Of a stretch of 64,000 nucleotides of DNA, positions 11,001-22,900 are shown in pieces (position 1 is the stretch's first letter; each line of letters starts with the position of its first letter). Source of the DNA: Amblyomma americanum (taxonomy: Eukaryota; Arthropoda; Arachnida; Ixodida; Ixodidae); contig NW_027526499.1 in the NCBI RefSeq assembly GCF_052857255.1, positions 124,001 to 188,000 on the forward strand, in the 5' to 3' direction. The position numbers and the translations under genes are program-made. The notes beneath the pieces are model-generated. The model was not told the origin of the DNA, ran no database searches, and saw only the letters and a program-made list of their open reading frames with translations.

Positions 11001-11703
11001 CGTGCTAGAGAAACTCCGTGTTTGAGACACTCCACGTTGGAGAATCTCCTTGTTGGAAAAACCTTGTTTGAGAAACTCCTTGTTGGAGAAACTCCGTGTT
11101 GGAGAAACTCCGTGCTGGGGAAACTTCGTGTTGGGGAAACGCCGTGTTGGAGAAACTCCACGTTGGAGAAACTCCGTGTCGGAGAAACTCCGTGTCGGAG
11201 AAACTCCGTGTTGGAGAAACTCTGTGTCGGAGAAACTCCGTGTCGGAGAAACTCCGTGTTGGAGAAACTCCGTGTCGGAGAAACTCAGTGTCGGAGAAAC
11301 TCCGTGTCGGAGAAACTCCGTGTTGGAGAAAGCCCTTGTTGGAGAAACTCCGTGTTGGAGAAACTCCGTGTTGGAGAATCTCCGTGCTGGGGAAACTTCG
11401 TGTTGGGGTAACGCCGTGTTTGAGAAACTCCATGTTGGAGAAACTCCGTGTCGGAGAAACTCCGTGTTGGAGAAACTCCGTGTTGGAGAAACTCCGTGTT
11501 GGAGAAACTTCGTGTTGGAGAAAATCCTTGTTGGAGAAACTCCGTGCTATAGCAACTCCGTGTTGGAGAAACTCCACGCTGGAGAAACTCCGTGTTCGAA
11601 AAATTCCGTGTTGGAGGAACTCTGTGTTGGACAAACTCCGTGTTGGAGAAACTCCGTGTTGGAGAAACTTTATGTTGTAGAAACTCCGTGTTGGAGACAC
11701 TCA
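8021..11703. repeat. Higher-order superunit R, copy 2
   Basis: This is the second tandem copy of the superunit at 4290-8020 and the best reference unit, because parts of it recur at 20.56-22.5, 28.1-30.1, 39.3-42.4, 43.83-47.17 and 60.4-63.6 kb. It ends at an abnormal 17-bp unit (GAGACACTCACATG) at about 11695-11708. There the sequence jumps to the equivalent of about 8.27 kb, instead of continuing as the 7.97-kb copy does. Confidence 0.87.
8293..8990. repeat. Internal doublet within superunit R
   Basis: Two related runs of about 14 monomers follow each other 465 bp apart (8293 and 8758). Each carries GTGTCAGAG, then CTCTGTGTCGG, AAATTCCTTG and a 17-bp GAGAAAAC unit. The same doublet in R copy 1 has spacing 449 (4562 and 5011), one 16-bp monomer less. 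The doublet recurs near 39.04/39.51, 44.10/44.56 and 60.15/60.61 kb. Confidence 0.75.
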
Positions 11704-11711
11704 CATGTTGT
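11695..11711. repeat. Recombination junction marked by a 17-bp unit
   Basis: At this point the string GAGACACTCACATG replaces the GAGACACTCCATG seen in equivalent copies near 7.96, 42.44, 47.34 and 49.57 kb. The downstream sequence switches to the run GTGTCAGAAAAAC normally found after the next R start. The identical junction appears at about 22523 and 30110 (offsets 10,822 and 7,587), so it was carried along in later duplications. It therefore serves as a lineage marker. Confidence 0.8.
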
Positions 11712-14700
11712 AGAAACTCTGTGTCAGAAAAACTCCGTGTCGGAGAAACTCCGTGTTGGAGAAACTCCGTGTTGGAGAAACTCTGTGTCGGAGAAATTCC
11801 TTGTTGGAGAAACTCCGTGCTGGAGAAACTCCTTGTTGGAGAAACTCCTTGTTGGAGAAACTCCGTGTTGGAGAAACTCTGTGTTGGAGAAAACTCCGTG
11901 TAGGAGAAACTCCGTGTTTTAGAAACTCTGTGTTGGAGAAACTCCGTGTTGTAGAAACTCCGTGTCAGAGAAACTCCGTGTCGGAGAAACTCCGTGTTGG
12001 AGAAACTCCGTGTTGGAGAAACTGCGTGTTGGAGAAACTCCGTGTTAGAGAAACTCAATGTTGGAGCACCTTCTTGTTGGAGAAACTCCTTGTTGGAGAA
12101 ACTCTGTGTTGTAGAAAGTCCGTGTTGGAGAAACTCCGTGTTGGAGAAACTCCGTGTTGGAGAAACTCCGTGTTTTAGAAACTCTGTGTTGGAGAAACTC
12201 CGTGTTGTAGAAACTCTGTGTCAGAGAAACTCCGTGTCGGAGAAACTCCGTGTTGGAGAAACTCCGTGTTTGAGAAACTCTGTGTCGGAGAAATTCCTTG
12301 TTGGTGAAACTCCGTGCTGGAGAAACTCCTTGTTGGAGAAACTCCTTGTTGGAGAAACTCCGTGTTGGAGAAACTCCGTGTTGGAGAAAACTCCGTGTTG
12401 GAGAAACTCCGTGTTTTAGAAACTCCGTGTTGGAGAAACTCCCTGTTGTAGAAACTCCGTGTTAGAGAAACTCCATGTTGGAGAACCTTCTGGTTGGAGA
12501 AACTCCTTGGAGAAAATCCTTGTTGGAAAAACTCCATGTTGGAGGAACTCCGTGTTGGAAAAACTCCGTGTTGTGGAAACTCCGTGTTGGGGAAACGCCG
12601 AGATGGAGAAACTTCATGTTGTAGAAACTCCGTGTTGAAGAAACTCCGTGTTGGAGAAACTCCGTGTTGGAGAAACTCCGTGTTAGAGAAACTCCATGTT
12701 GGAGAAAGTCCGTGTTGGAGAATGTCCGTGTTGGAGAAACTCCGTGTTGGAGAAACTTCGTGTTGGAGAAACTTTATGTTGTAGAAACTCCGTGTTGGAG
12801 AAACTCCATGTTGTAGAAACTCCGTGTTGTAGAAACTCCGTGTTGGAGATAATCCATGTTGGAGAAACTCCATGTTGGAGAAACTCCATGCTGCAGAAAA
12901 TCCGCGCTGGGGAAACTACGCGCTAGAGAATCTCCGCGCTGGAGAGACTTCGTGTTGGAGAAACTCCGTGTTGCAGAAACTCCGTGTTGGAGAAACTCTG
13001 TGTGTGAGAAACTCCGAGTTGGAGAAACTCCGTGTTGGAGAAGCTCCGTGTTGGAGAAACTTCGTATCGGAGAAAGTCCGTGTCGGAGAAACTCCGTGTC
13101 GCAGAAACTCCGTGTTGTAGAAACTTCGTGTTGGCGAAACTCCTTGTTGTAGAAACTCCGTGTTGGAGTACTTATTGTTAGATAAACTCCGTGTTGGAGA
13201 AACTTCGTGCTGGAGAAACTCTGTGTCGGAGAAACTCTGTGTCGGAGAAAGTCTGTGTCGGAGAAACTCCGTGTTGGAGAAACTCCGTGTTGGAGAAACT
13301 CCGTGCTAGAGAAACTCCGTGTTTGAGACACTCCACGTTGGAGAATCTCCTTGTTGGAAAAAACCTTGTTTGAGAAACTCCTTGTCGGAGAAACTCCGTG
13401 TCGGAGAAACTCCGTGTTAGAGAAACTCCGTGTTGGAGAAACTCCGTGTTGGAGAAACTTCGTGTTGGAGAAACTCCGTCGTGGAGAAACTTCGTGTTGG
13501 AGAGAATCCTTGTTGGAGAAACTCCGTGCTACAGCAACTCCGTGTTGGAGAAACTCCGCGCTGGAGAAACTCTGTGTTCGAAAAACTCCGTGTTGGAGGA
13601 ACTCTGTGTTGGAGAAACTCCGTGTTGGAGAAACTCCGCGCTGGAGAAACTTCGTGTTGGAGAAACTCCGCGTTGGAGAAACTCCGTGTTGGAGAAACTC
13701 CGTGTCGGAGAAACTCCGTGTCGGAGAAACTCCGTATTGGAGAAACTCCGTGTTGGAGAAAATTTATGTTGGAGAAACTCCATGTCGAAGAGACTTCGTA
13801 TTGGAGAGACTCCGTGTTGGAGAAACTTTATGTTGTAGAAACTCCGTGTTGGAGAAACTCCATGTTGTAGAAACTCCGTGTTGAAGAAACTCCGTGTTGG
13901 AGAAATTCCTTGTTGGAGAAACTCCGTGTTAGAGAAACTCCATGTTCGAGAAAGTCCGTGTTGGAGAATGTCCGTGTTGGAGAAACTCCGTGTTGGAGAA
14001 ACTCCGTGTTGGAGAAACTTTATGTTGTAGAAACTCCGTGTTGGAGAAACTCCATGTTCTAGAAACTCCGTGTTGAAGAAACTCCGTGTTGGAGAAACTC
14101 CGTGTCGGAGAAACTCCGTGTTGCAGAAACTCCGTGTTGGAGAAACTCCGTGTTTTAGAAACTCCGTGTTGGAGAAACTCCGTGTTGTAGAAACTCTGTG
14201 TCAGAGAAACTCCGTGTCGGAGAAATTCCGTGTTGGAGAAACTCCGTGTTGGAGAAACTCTGTGTCGGAGAAATTCCTTGTTGGAGAAACTCCGTGCTGG
14301 AGAAACTCCTTGTTGGAGAAACTTCGTGTTGGAAAAACTCCGGGTTGGAGAAACTCCGTGCTAGAGAAACTCCGTGTTTGAGACACTCCACGTTGGAGAA
14401 TCTCCTTGTTGGAAAAACCTTGTTTGAGAAACTCCTTGTTGGAGAAACTCCGTGTTGGAGAAACTCCGTGCTGGGGAAACTTCGTGTTGGGGAAACGCCG
14501 TGTTGGAGAAACTCCACGTTGGAGAAACTCCGTGTCGGAGAAACTCCGTGTCGGAGAAACTCCGTGTTGGAGAAACTCTGTGTTGGAGAAACTCCGTGTT
14601 GGAGAAGCTCCGTGTTGGAGAAACTTCGTATCGGAGAAAGTCCGTGTCGGAGAAACTCCGTGTCGCAGAAACCTCGTGTTGTAGAAACTCCATGTTGTAG

Positions 14701-14980
14701 AAACTTCGTGTTGGAGAAACTCCGTGTTGTAGAAGCTTCGTGTTGGCGAAACTCCATGTTGTAGAAACTTCGTGTTGGAGAAACTCTGTGTGAGAACTTA
14801 TTGTTAGAGAAACTCCGTGATGGAGAAACTTCGTGCTGGAGAAACTTCGTGTTGTAGAAACTGTCGGAGAAACTCCGTGTTGGAGAAACTCCATGTCGGA
14901 GAAACTCCGTGTTGGAGGAACTCCCTCTTGGAGAATCTCTGTGTCGGAGAAACTCCATGTTGGAGAAACTCCGTGTTGGA
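11704..14980. repeat. Rearranged third superunit
   Basis: This is R-like sequence with internal deletions: the offset to R copy 2 is 3,428 near 11.75 kb, 3,460 near 12.2-12.7 kb and 3,396 near 12.86-13.2 kb. It carries the second subtype of the CGCG-rich string (GGGGAAACTACGCGCTAGAG) at 12886 and TTATTGTTAG at 14798. At about 14.31 kb it jumps to the equivalent of 10.97 kb. It recurs almost unchanged at 22.5-25.8 kb (offset 10,822) and 30.1-33.4 kb, and with indels at 50.2-52.98 kb (offsets 38,031, 38,111 and 38,015). Confidence 0.83.
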
Positions 14981-17900
14981 GAAACTCCCTGTTGTAGAAA
15001 CTCCGTGTTAGAGAAACTCCGTGTTAGAGAAACTCCATGTTGGAGAACCTTCTGGTTGGAGAAACTCCTTGGAGAAAATCCTTGTTGGAGAAACTCCATG
15101 TTGGAGAAACTCCGTGTTGGAAAAACTCCGTGTTGTGGAAACTCCGTGTTGGGGAAACGCCGAGATGGAGAAACTTCATGTTGTAGAAACTCCGTGTTGA
15201 AGAAACTCCGTGTTGGAGAAACTCCGTGTTGGAGAAACTCCGTGTTGGAGAAACTCCGTGTCAGAGAAACTCCGTGTCGGAGAAACTCCGTGTTGGAGAA
15301 ACTCCGTGTTGGAGAAACTCCGTGTTGGAGAAACTCCGTGTTAGAGAAACTCAATGTTGGAGAACCTTCTTGTTGGAGAAACTCCTTGTTGGAGAAAATC
15401 CTTGTTGGAGAAACTCCATGTTGGAGAAACTCCGTGCTGGAGAAACTCCGTGTTGTGGAAACTCCATGTTGTAGAAACTCCGTGTTGAAGAAACTCCGTG
15501 TTGGAGAAACTCCGTGTCGGAGAAACTCTGTGTTGGAGAAAGTCCGTGTTGGAGAAACTCCGTGTTGTAGAAACTCCGTGTTGGAGAAACTCCATGTTGT
15601 AGAAACTCCGTGTTGAAGAAACTCCGTGTTGGAGAAACTCCGTGTTGGAGAAACTCCGTGTTAGAGAAACTCCATGTTGGAGAAAGTCCGTGTTGGAGAA
15701 TGTCCGTGTTGGAGAAACTCCGTGTTGGAGAAGCTCCGTGTTGGAGAAACTTTATGTTGTAGAAACTCCGTGTTGGAGATACTCCATGTTGTAGAAACTC
15801 CGTGTTGAAGAAACTCCGTGTTGGAGAAACTCCGCGTCGGAGAAACTCCGTGTTGGAGAAACTCTGTGTTGGAGAAAGTCCGTGTTGGAGAAACTCCGTG
15901 CTAGAGAAACTCCGTGTTTGAGACACTCCACGTTGGAGAATCTCCTTGTTGGAAAAAACCTTGTTTGAGAAACTCCTTGTTGGAGAAACTCTGTGTCGGA
16001 GAAACTCCGTGCTGGGGAAACTTCGTGTTGGGGAAACGCCGTGTTGGAGAAACTCCGTGTCGGAGAAACTCCGTGTCGGAGAAAATCCGTGTTAGAGAAA
16101 CTCCGTGTTGGAGAAACTCCGTTTTGGAGAAACTTCGTGTTGGAGAAACTCCGTCGTGGAGAAACTTCGTGTTGGAGAAAATCCTTGTTGGAGAAACTCC
16201 GTGCTGCAGCAACTCCGTGTTGGAGAAACTCCGTGTTGGAGAAACTTCGTATCGGAGAAAGTCCGTGTCGGAGAAACTCCGTGTCGCAGAAACTTCGTGT
16301 TGTAGAAACTCCATGTTGTAGAAACTTCGTGTTGGAGAAACTCCGTGTTGTAGAAGCTTCGTGTTGGCGAAACTCCATGTTGTAGAAACTTCGTGTTGGA
16401 GAAACTCTGTGTTGGAGAACTTATTGTTAGAGAAACTCCGTGATGGAGAAACTTCGTGCTGGGGAAACTTCGTGTTGTAGAAACTGTCGGAGAAACTCCG
16501 TGTTGGAGAAACTCCATGTCGGAGAAACTCCGTGTTGGAGGAACTCCCTCTTGGAGAAACTCTGTGTCGGAGAAACTCCATGTTGGAGAAACTCCGTGTT
16601 GGAGAAACTCCGTGTTGGAGAAAATCCTTGTTGGAGAAACTCCGTGCTATAGCAACTACGTGTTGGAGAAACTCTGCGCTGGAGAAACTCCGCGCTGGAG
16701 AAACTCCGTGTTGGAGAAACTCCGTGTTGGAGAAACTCTGTGTTGGAGAAACTCCATGTTGGAGAAACACCACGTTAGAGAAACTCCGTGTTGGAGAAAA
16801 TTCCTGTTGGAGAAACTCCGTGCTAGAGAAACTCCGTGTTTGAGACACTCCACGTTGGAGAATCTCCGTGTTGGAAAAACCTTGTTTGAGAAACTCCTTG
16901 TTGGAGAAACTCCGTGTTGGAGAAACTCCGTGCTGGGGAAACTTCGTGTTGGGGAAACGCCGTGTTGGAGAAACTCCATGTTGGATAAACTCCGTGGCGG
17001 AGCAACTCCGTGTCGGAGAAACTCCGTGTTGGAGAAACTCCGTGTTGGAGAAACTCCCTGTTGGAGAAACTCCGTGTTGGAGAAACTCCGTGTTGGAGAA
17101 ACCGTGTTGGAAAAACTCCGGGTTGGAGAAACTCCGTGCTAGAGAAACTCCGTGTTTGAGACACTCCACGTTGGAGAATCTCCTTGTTGGAAAAACCTTG
17201 TTTGAGATACTCCTTGTTGGAGAAACTCCGTGTTGGAGAAACTCCGTGCTGGGGAAACTTCGTGTTGGGGAAACGCCGTGTTGGAGAAACTCCACGTTGG
17301 AGAAACTCCGTGTCGGAGAAACTCCGTGTCGGAGAAACTCCGTGTTGGAGAAACTCTGTGTCGGAGAAACTCCGTGTCGGAGTAACTCCGTGTTGGAGAA
17401 ACTCCGTGTCGGAGAAACTCAGTGTCGGAGAAACTCCGTGTCGGAGAAACTCCGTGTTGGAGAAAGTCCTTGTTGGAGAAACTCCGTGTTGGAGAAACTC
17501 CGTGTTGGAGAAACTCCGTGCTGGGGAAACTTCGTGTTGGGGTAACGCCGTGTTGGAGAAACTCCATGTTGGAGAAACTCCGTGTCGGAGAAACTCCGTG
17601 TTGGAGAAACTCCGTGTTGGAGAAACTCCGTGTTGGAGAAACTTCGTGTTGGAGAAAATCCTTGTTGGAGAAACTCCGTGCTATGGCAACTCCGTGTTGG
17701 AGAAACTCCACGCTGGAGAAACTCCGTGTTCGAAAAACTCCGTGTTGGAGGAACTCTGTGTTGGACAAACTCCGTGTTGGAGAAACTCCGCGCTGGAGAA
17801 ACTTCGTGCTGGAGAAACTCCGCGTTGGAAAAACTCCGTGTTGGAGAAACTCCGTGTTGGAGAAACTCCGTGTCGGAGAAACTCCGTGTTGGAGAAACTT

Positions 17901-18350
17901 TATGTTGGAGAAACTCCATGTCAAAGAAACTTCGTATTGGAGAAACTCCGTGTTGGAGAAACTATGTTGTAGAAACTCCGTGTTGGAGAAACTCCATGTT
18001 GTAGAAACTCCGTGTTGAAGAAACTCCGTGTTGGAGAAACTCCGTGTTGGAGAAACTCCGTGTTAGAGAAACTCCATGTTGGAGAAAGTCCGTGTTGGAG
18101 AATGTCCGTGTTGGAGAAACTCCGTGTTGGAGAAACTCCGTGTTGGAGAAACTTTATGTTGTAGAAACTCCGTGTTGGAGATACTCCATGTTGTAGAAAC
18201 TCCGTGTTGAAGAAACTCCGTGTTGGAGAAACTCCGCGTCGGAGAAACTCCGTGTTGGAGAAACTCTGTGTTGGAGAAAGTCCGTGTTGGAGAAACTCCG
18301 TGTTGGAGAAACTCCGTGTTGGAGAAACTCCGTGTTGTAGAAACTCTGTG
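14981..18350. repeat. Higher-order block B, copy 2
   Basis: This is the counterpart of 1150-4480 and of 33.4-36.8 kb. To the third copy the offset is 18,409 up to about 15.85 kb and 18,441 beyond, because the third copy has two extra monomers (a repeated CTCTGTG...GAAAGTCC pair near 34.3 kb). Markers: CCTTCTGG at 15048, TTATTGTTAG at 16421, the 13-bp GAAACCGTG unit near 17099 and CTCAGTGTCGG at 17420. Confidence 0.85.
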
Positions 18351-19987
18351 TCAGAGAAACTCCGTGTCGGAGAAACTCCGTGTTGGAGAAACTCCGTGTT
18401 GGAGAAACTCTGTGTCGGAGAAATTCCTTGTTGGAGAAACTCCGTGCTGGAGAAACTCCTTGTTGGAGAAACTCCTTGTTGGAGAAACTCCGTGTTGGAG
18501 AAACTCCGTGTTGGAGAAAACTTCGTGTAGGAGAAACTCCGTGTTTTAGAAACTCTGTGTTGGAGAAACTCCGTGTTGTAGAAACTCCGTGTCAGAGAAA
18601 CTCCGTGTCGGAGAAACTCCGTGTTGGAGAAACTCCGTGTTAGAGAAACTCAATGTTGGAGAACCTTCTTGTTGGAGAAACTCCTTGTTGGAGAAACTCC
18701 GTGTCGGAGAAACTCAGTGTCGGAGAAACTCCGTGTCGGAGAAACTCCGTGTTGGAGAAAGTCCTTGTTGGAGAAACTCCGTGTTGGAGAAACTCCGTGT
18801 TGGAGAAACTCCGTGCTGGGGAAACTTCGTGTTGGGGTAACGCCGTGTTGGAGAAACTCCATGTTGGAGAAACTCCGTGTCGGAGAAACTCCGTGTTGGA
18901 GAAACTCCGTGTTGGAGAAACTCCGTGTTGGAGAAACTTCGTGTTGGAGAAAATCCTTGTTGGAGAAACTCCGTGCTATAGCAACTCCGTGTTGGAGAAA
19001 CTCCACGCTGGAGAAACTCCGTGTTCGAAAAACTCCGTGTTGGAGGAACTCTGTGTTGGACAAACTCCGTGTTGGAGAAACTCCGCGCTGGAGAAACTTC
19101 GTGCTGGAGAAACTCCGCGTTGGAAAAACTCCGTGTTGGAGAAACTCCGTGTTGGAGAAACTCCGTGTCGGAGAAACTCCGTGTTGGAGAAACTTTATGT
19201 TGGAGAAACTCCATGTCAAAGAAACTTCGTATTGGAGAAACTCCGTGTTGGAGAAACTATGTTGTAGAAACTCCGTGTTGGAGAAACTCCATGTTGTAGA
19301 AACTCCGTGTTGAAGAAACTCCGTGTTGGAGAAACTCCGTGTTGGAGAAACTCCGTGTTAGAGAAACTCCATGTTGGAGAAAGTCCGTGTTGGAGAATGT
19401 CCGTGTTGGAGAAACTCCGTGTTGGAGAAACTCCGTGTTGGAGAAACTTTATGTTGTAGAAACTCCGTGTTGGAGATACTCCATGTTGTAGAAACTCCGT
19501 GTTGAAGAAACTCCGTGTTGGAGAAACTCCGCGTCGGAGAAACTCCGTGTTGGAGAAACTCTGTGTTGGAGAAAGTCCGTGTTGGAGAAACTCCGTGTTG
19601 GAGAAACTCCGTGTTGGAGAAACTCCGTGTTGTAGAAACTCTGTGTCAGAGAAACTCCGTGTCGGAGAAACTCCGTGTTGGAGAAACTCCGTGTTGGAGA
19701 AACTCTGTGTCGGAGAAATTCCTTGTTGGAGAAACTCCGTGCTGGAGAAACTCCTTGTTGGAGAAACTCCTTGTTGGAGAAACTCCGTGTTGGAGAAACT
19801 CCGTGTTGGAGAAAACTTCGTGTAGGAGAAACTCCGTGTTTTAGAAACTCTGTGTTGGAGAAACTCCGTGTTGTAGAAACTCCGTGTCAGAGAAACTCCG
19901 TGTCGGAGAAACTCCGTGTTGGAGAAACTCCGTGTTAGAGAAACTCAATGTTGGAGAACCTTCTTGTTGGAGAAACTCCTTGTTGGA
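17398..19987. repeat. 1,295-bp tandem duplication
   Basis: Two adjacent copies, about 17398-18692 and 18693-19987, share every variant I checked at a spacing of exactly 1,295 bp: CTCAGTGTCGG 17420/18715, the TGTTCGAAAAAC string 17726/19021, and open-frame starts 18204/19499 and 18589/19884. One visible difference is GCTATGGCAAC in copy 1 against GCTATAGCAAC in copy 2. The copies also share a 32-bp shortening near 18.3 and 19.6 kb not seen at 4.5, 8.2 or 27.2 kb. Confidence 0.87.
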
Positions 19988-22900
19988 GAAACTCTGTGTC
20001 AGAGAAACTCCGTGTCGGAGAAACTCCGTGTTGGAGAAACTCCGTGTTGGAGAAACTCTGTGTCGGAGAAATTCCTTGTTGGAGAAACTCCGTGCTGGAG
20101 AAACTCCTTGTTGGAGAAACTCCTTGTTGGAGAAACTCCGTGTTGGAGAAACTCCGTGTTGGAGAAAACTCCGTGTTGGAGAAACTCCGTGTTTTAGAAA
20201 CTCCGTGTTGGAGAAACTCCCTGTTGTAGAAACTCCGTGTTAGAGAAACTCCATGTTGGAGAACCTTCTGGTTGAAGAAACTCCTTGGAGAAAATCTTTG
20301 TTGGAGAAACTCCATGTTGGAGAAACTCCGTGTTGGAAAAACTCCGTGTTGTGGAAACTCCGTGTTGGGGATACGCCGAGATGGAGAAACTTCATGTTGT
20401 AGAAACTCCGTTTTGAAGAAACTCCGTGTTGGAGAAACTCCGTGTTGGAGAAACTCCGTGTTAGAGAAACTCCATGTTGGAGAAAGTCCGTGTTGGAGAA
20501 TGTCCGTGTTGGAGAAACTCCGTGTTGGAGAAACTTTGTGTTGGAGAAACTTTATGTTGTAGAAACTTCGTGTTGGCGAAACTCCTTGTTGTAGAAACTC
20601 CGTGTTGGAGTACTTATTGTTAGATAAACTCCGTGTTGGAGAAACTTCGTGCTGGAGAAACTCTGTGTCGGAGAAACTCTGTGTCGGAGAAAGTCTGTGT
20701 CGGAGAAACTCCGTGTTGGAGAAACTCCGTGTTGGAGAAACTCCGTGCTAGAGAAACTGCGTGTTTGAGACACTCCACGTTGGAGAATCTCCTTGTTGGA
20801 AAAAACCTTGTTTGAGAAACTCCTTGTTGGAGAAACTCTGTGTCGGAGAAACTCCGTGCTGGGGAAACTTCGTGTTGGTGAAACGCCGTGTTGGAGAAAC
20901 TCCGTGTCGGAGAAACTCCGTGTCGGAGAAACTCCGTGTTAGAGAAACTCCTTGTTGGAGAAACTCCGTGTTGGAGAAACTCCGTGTTGGAGAAACTTCG
21001 TGTTGGAGAAACTCCGTCGTGGAGAAACTTCGTGTTGGAGAAAATCCTTGTTGGAGAAACTCCGTGCTACAGCAACTCCGTGTTGGAGAAACTCCGCGCT
21101 GGAGAAACTCCGTGTTCGAAAAACTCCGTGTTGGAGGAACTCTGTGTTGGAGAAACTCCGTGTTGGAGAAGCTCCGTGTTGGAGAAACTTCGTATCGGAG
21201 AAAGTCCGTGTCGGAGAAACTCCGTGTCGCAGAAACCTCGTGTTGTAGAAACTCCATGTTGTAGAAACTTCGTTTTGGAGAAACTCCGTGTTGGAGAACT
21301 TATTGTTAGAGAAACTCCGTGATGGAGAAACTTCGTGCTGGAGAAACTTCGTGTTGTAGAAACTGTCGGAGAAACTCCGTGTTGGAGAAACTCCATGTCG
21401 GAGAAACTCCGTGTTGGAGGAACTCCCTCTTGGAGAATCTCTGTGTCGGAGAAACTCCATGTTGGAGAAACTCCGTGTTGGAGAAACTCCGTGTCGGGGA
21501 AACTCCGTGTTGGAGAAACTCCGTGTTGGAGAAACTCCGTGTTGGAGAAAATCCTTGGAGAAACTCCGTGCTATAGCAAATACGTGTTGGAGAAACTCTG
21601 CGCTGGAGAAACTCCGCGCTGGAGAAACTCCGTGTTGGAGAAACTCCGTGTTGGAGAAACTCTGTGTTGGAGAAACTCCGTGTTGGAGAAACACCACGTT
21701 AGAGAAACTCCGTGTTGGATAAACTCCGTGGCGGAGCAACTCCGTGTCGGAGAAACTCCGTGTTGGAGAAACTCCGTGTTGGAGAAACTCCGTGTTGGAG
21801 AAACTTCGTGTTGGAAAAACTCCGGGTTGGAGAAACTCCGTGCTAGAGAAACTCCGTGTTTGAGACACTCCACGTTGGAGAATCTCCTTGTTGGAAAAAC
21901 CTTGTTTGAGAAACTCCTTGTTGGAGAAACTCCGTGTTGGAGAAACTCCGTGCTGGGGAAACTTCGTGTTGGGGAAACGCCGTGTTGGAGAAACTCCACG
22001 TTGGAGAAACTCCGTGTCGGAGAAACTCCGTGTCGGAGAAACTCCGTGTTGGAGAAACTCTGTGTCGGAGAAACTCCGTGTCGGAGAAACTCCGTGTTGG
22101 AGAAACTCCGTGTCGGAGAAACTCAGTGTCGGAGAAACTCCGTGTCGGAGAAACTCCGTGTTGGAGAAAGCCCTTGTTGGAGAAACTCCGTGTTGGAGAA
22201 TCTCCGTGCTGGGGAAACTTCGTGTTGGGGTAACGCCGTGTTTGAGAAACTCCATGTTGGAGAAACTCCGTGTCGGAGAAACTCCGTGTTGGAGAAACTC
22301 CGTGTTGGAGAAACTCCGTGTTGGAGAAACTTCGTGTTGGAGAAAATCCTTGTTGGAGAAACTCCGTGCTATAGCAACTCCGTGTTGGAGAAACTCCACG
22401 CTGGAGAAACTCCGTGTTCGAAAAATTCCGTGTTGGAGGAACTCTGTGTTGGACAAACTCCGTGTTGGAGAAACTCCGTGTTGGAGAAACTTTATGTTGT
22501 AGAAACTCCGTGTTGGAGACACTCACATGTTGTAGAAACTCTGTGTCAGAAAAACTCCGTGTCGGAGAAACTCCGTGTTGGAGAAACTCCGTGTTGGAGA
22601 AACTCTGTGTCGGAGAAATTCCTTGTTGGAGAAACTCCGTGCTGGAGAAACTCCTTGTTGGAGAAACTCCTTGTTGGAGAAACTCCGTGTTGGAGAAACT
22701 CTGTGTTGGAGAAAACTCCGTGTAGGAGAAACTCCGTGTTTTAGAAACTCTGTGTTGGAGAAACTCCGTGTTGTAGAAACTCCGTGTCAGAGAAACTCCG
22801 TGTCGGAGAAACTCCGTGTTGGAGAAACTCCGTGTTGGAGAAACTGCGTGTTGGAGAAACTCCGTGTTAGAGAAACTCAATGTTGGAGCACCTTCTTGTT

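Noticed and set aside
14730..14745. tRNA or other small RNA gene in stretches with unusual variants
   Set aside because: All such stretches still align to the 16-bp monomer; no cloverleaf, internal promoter boxes or terminator run was seen.
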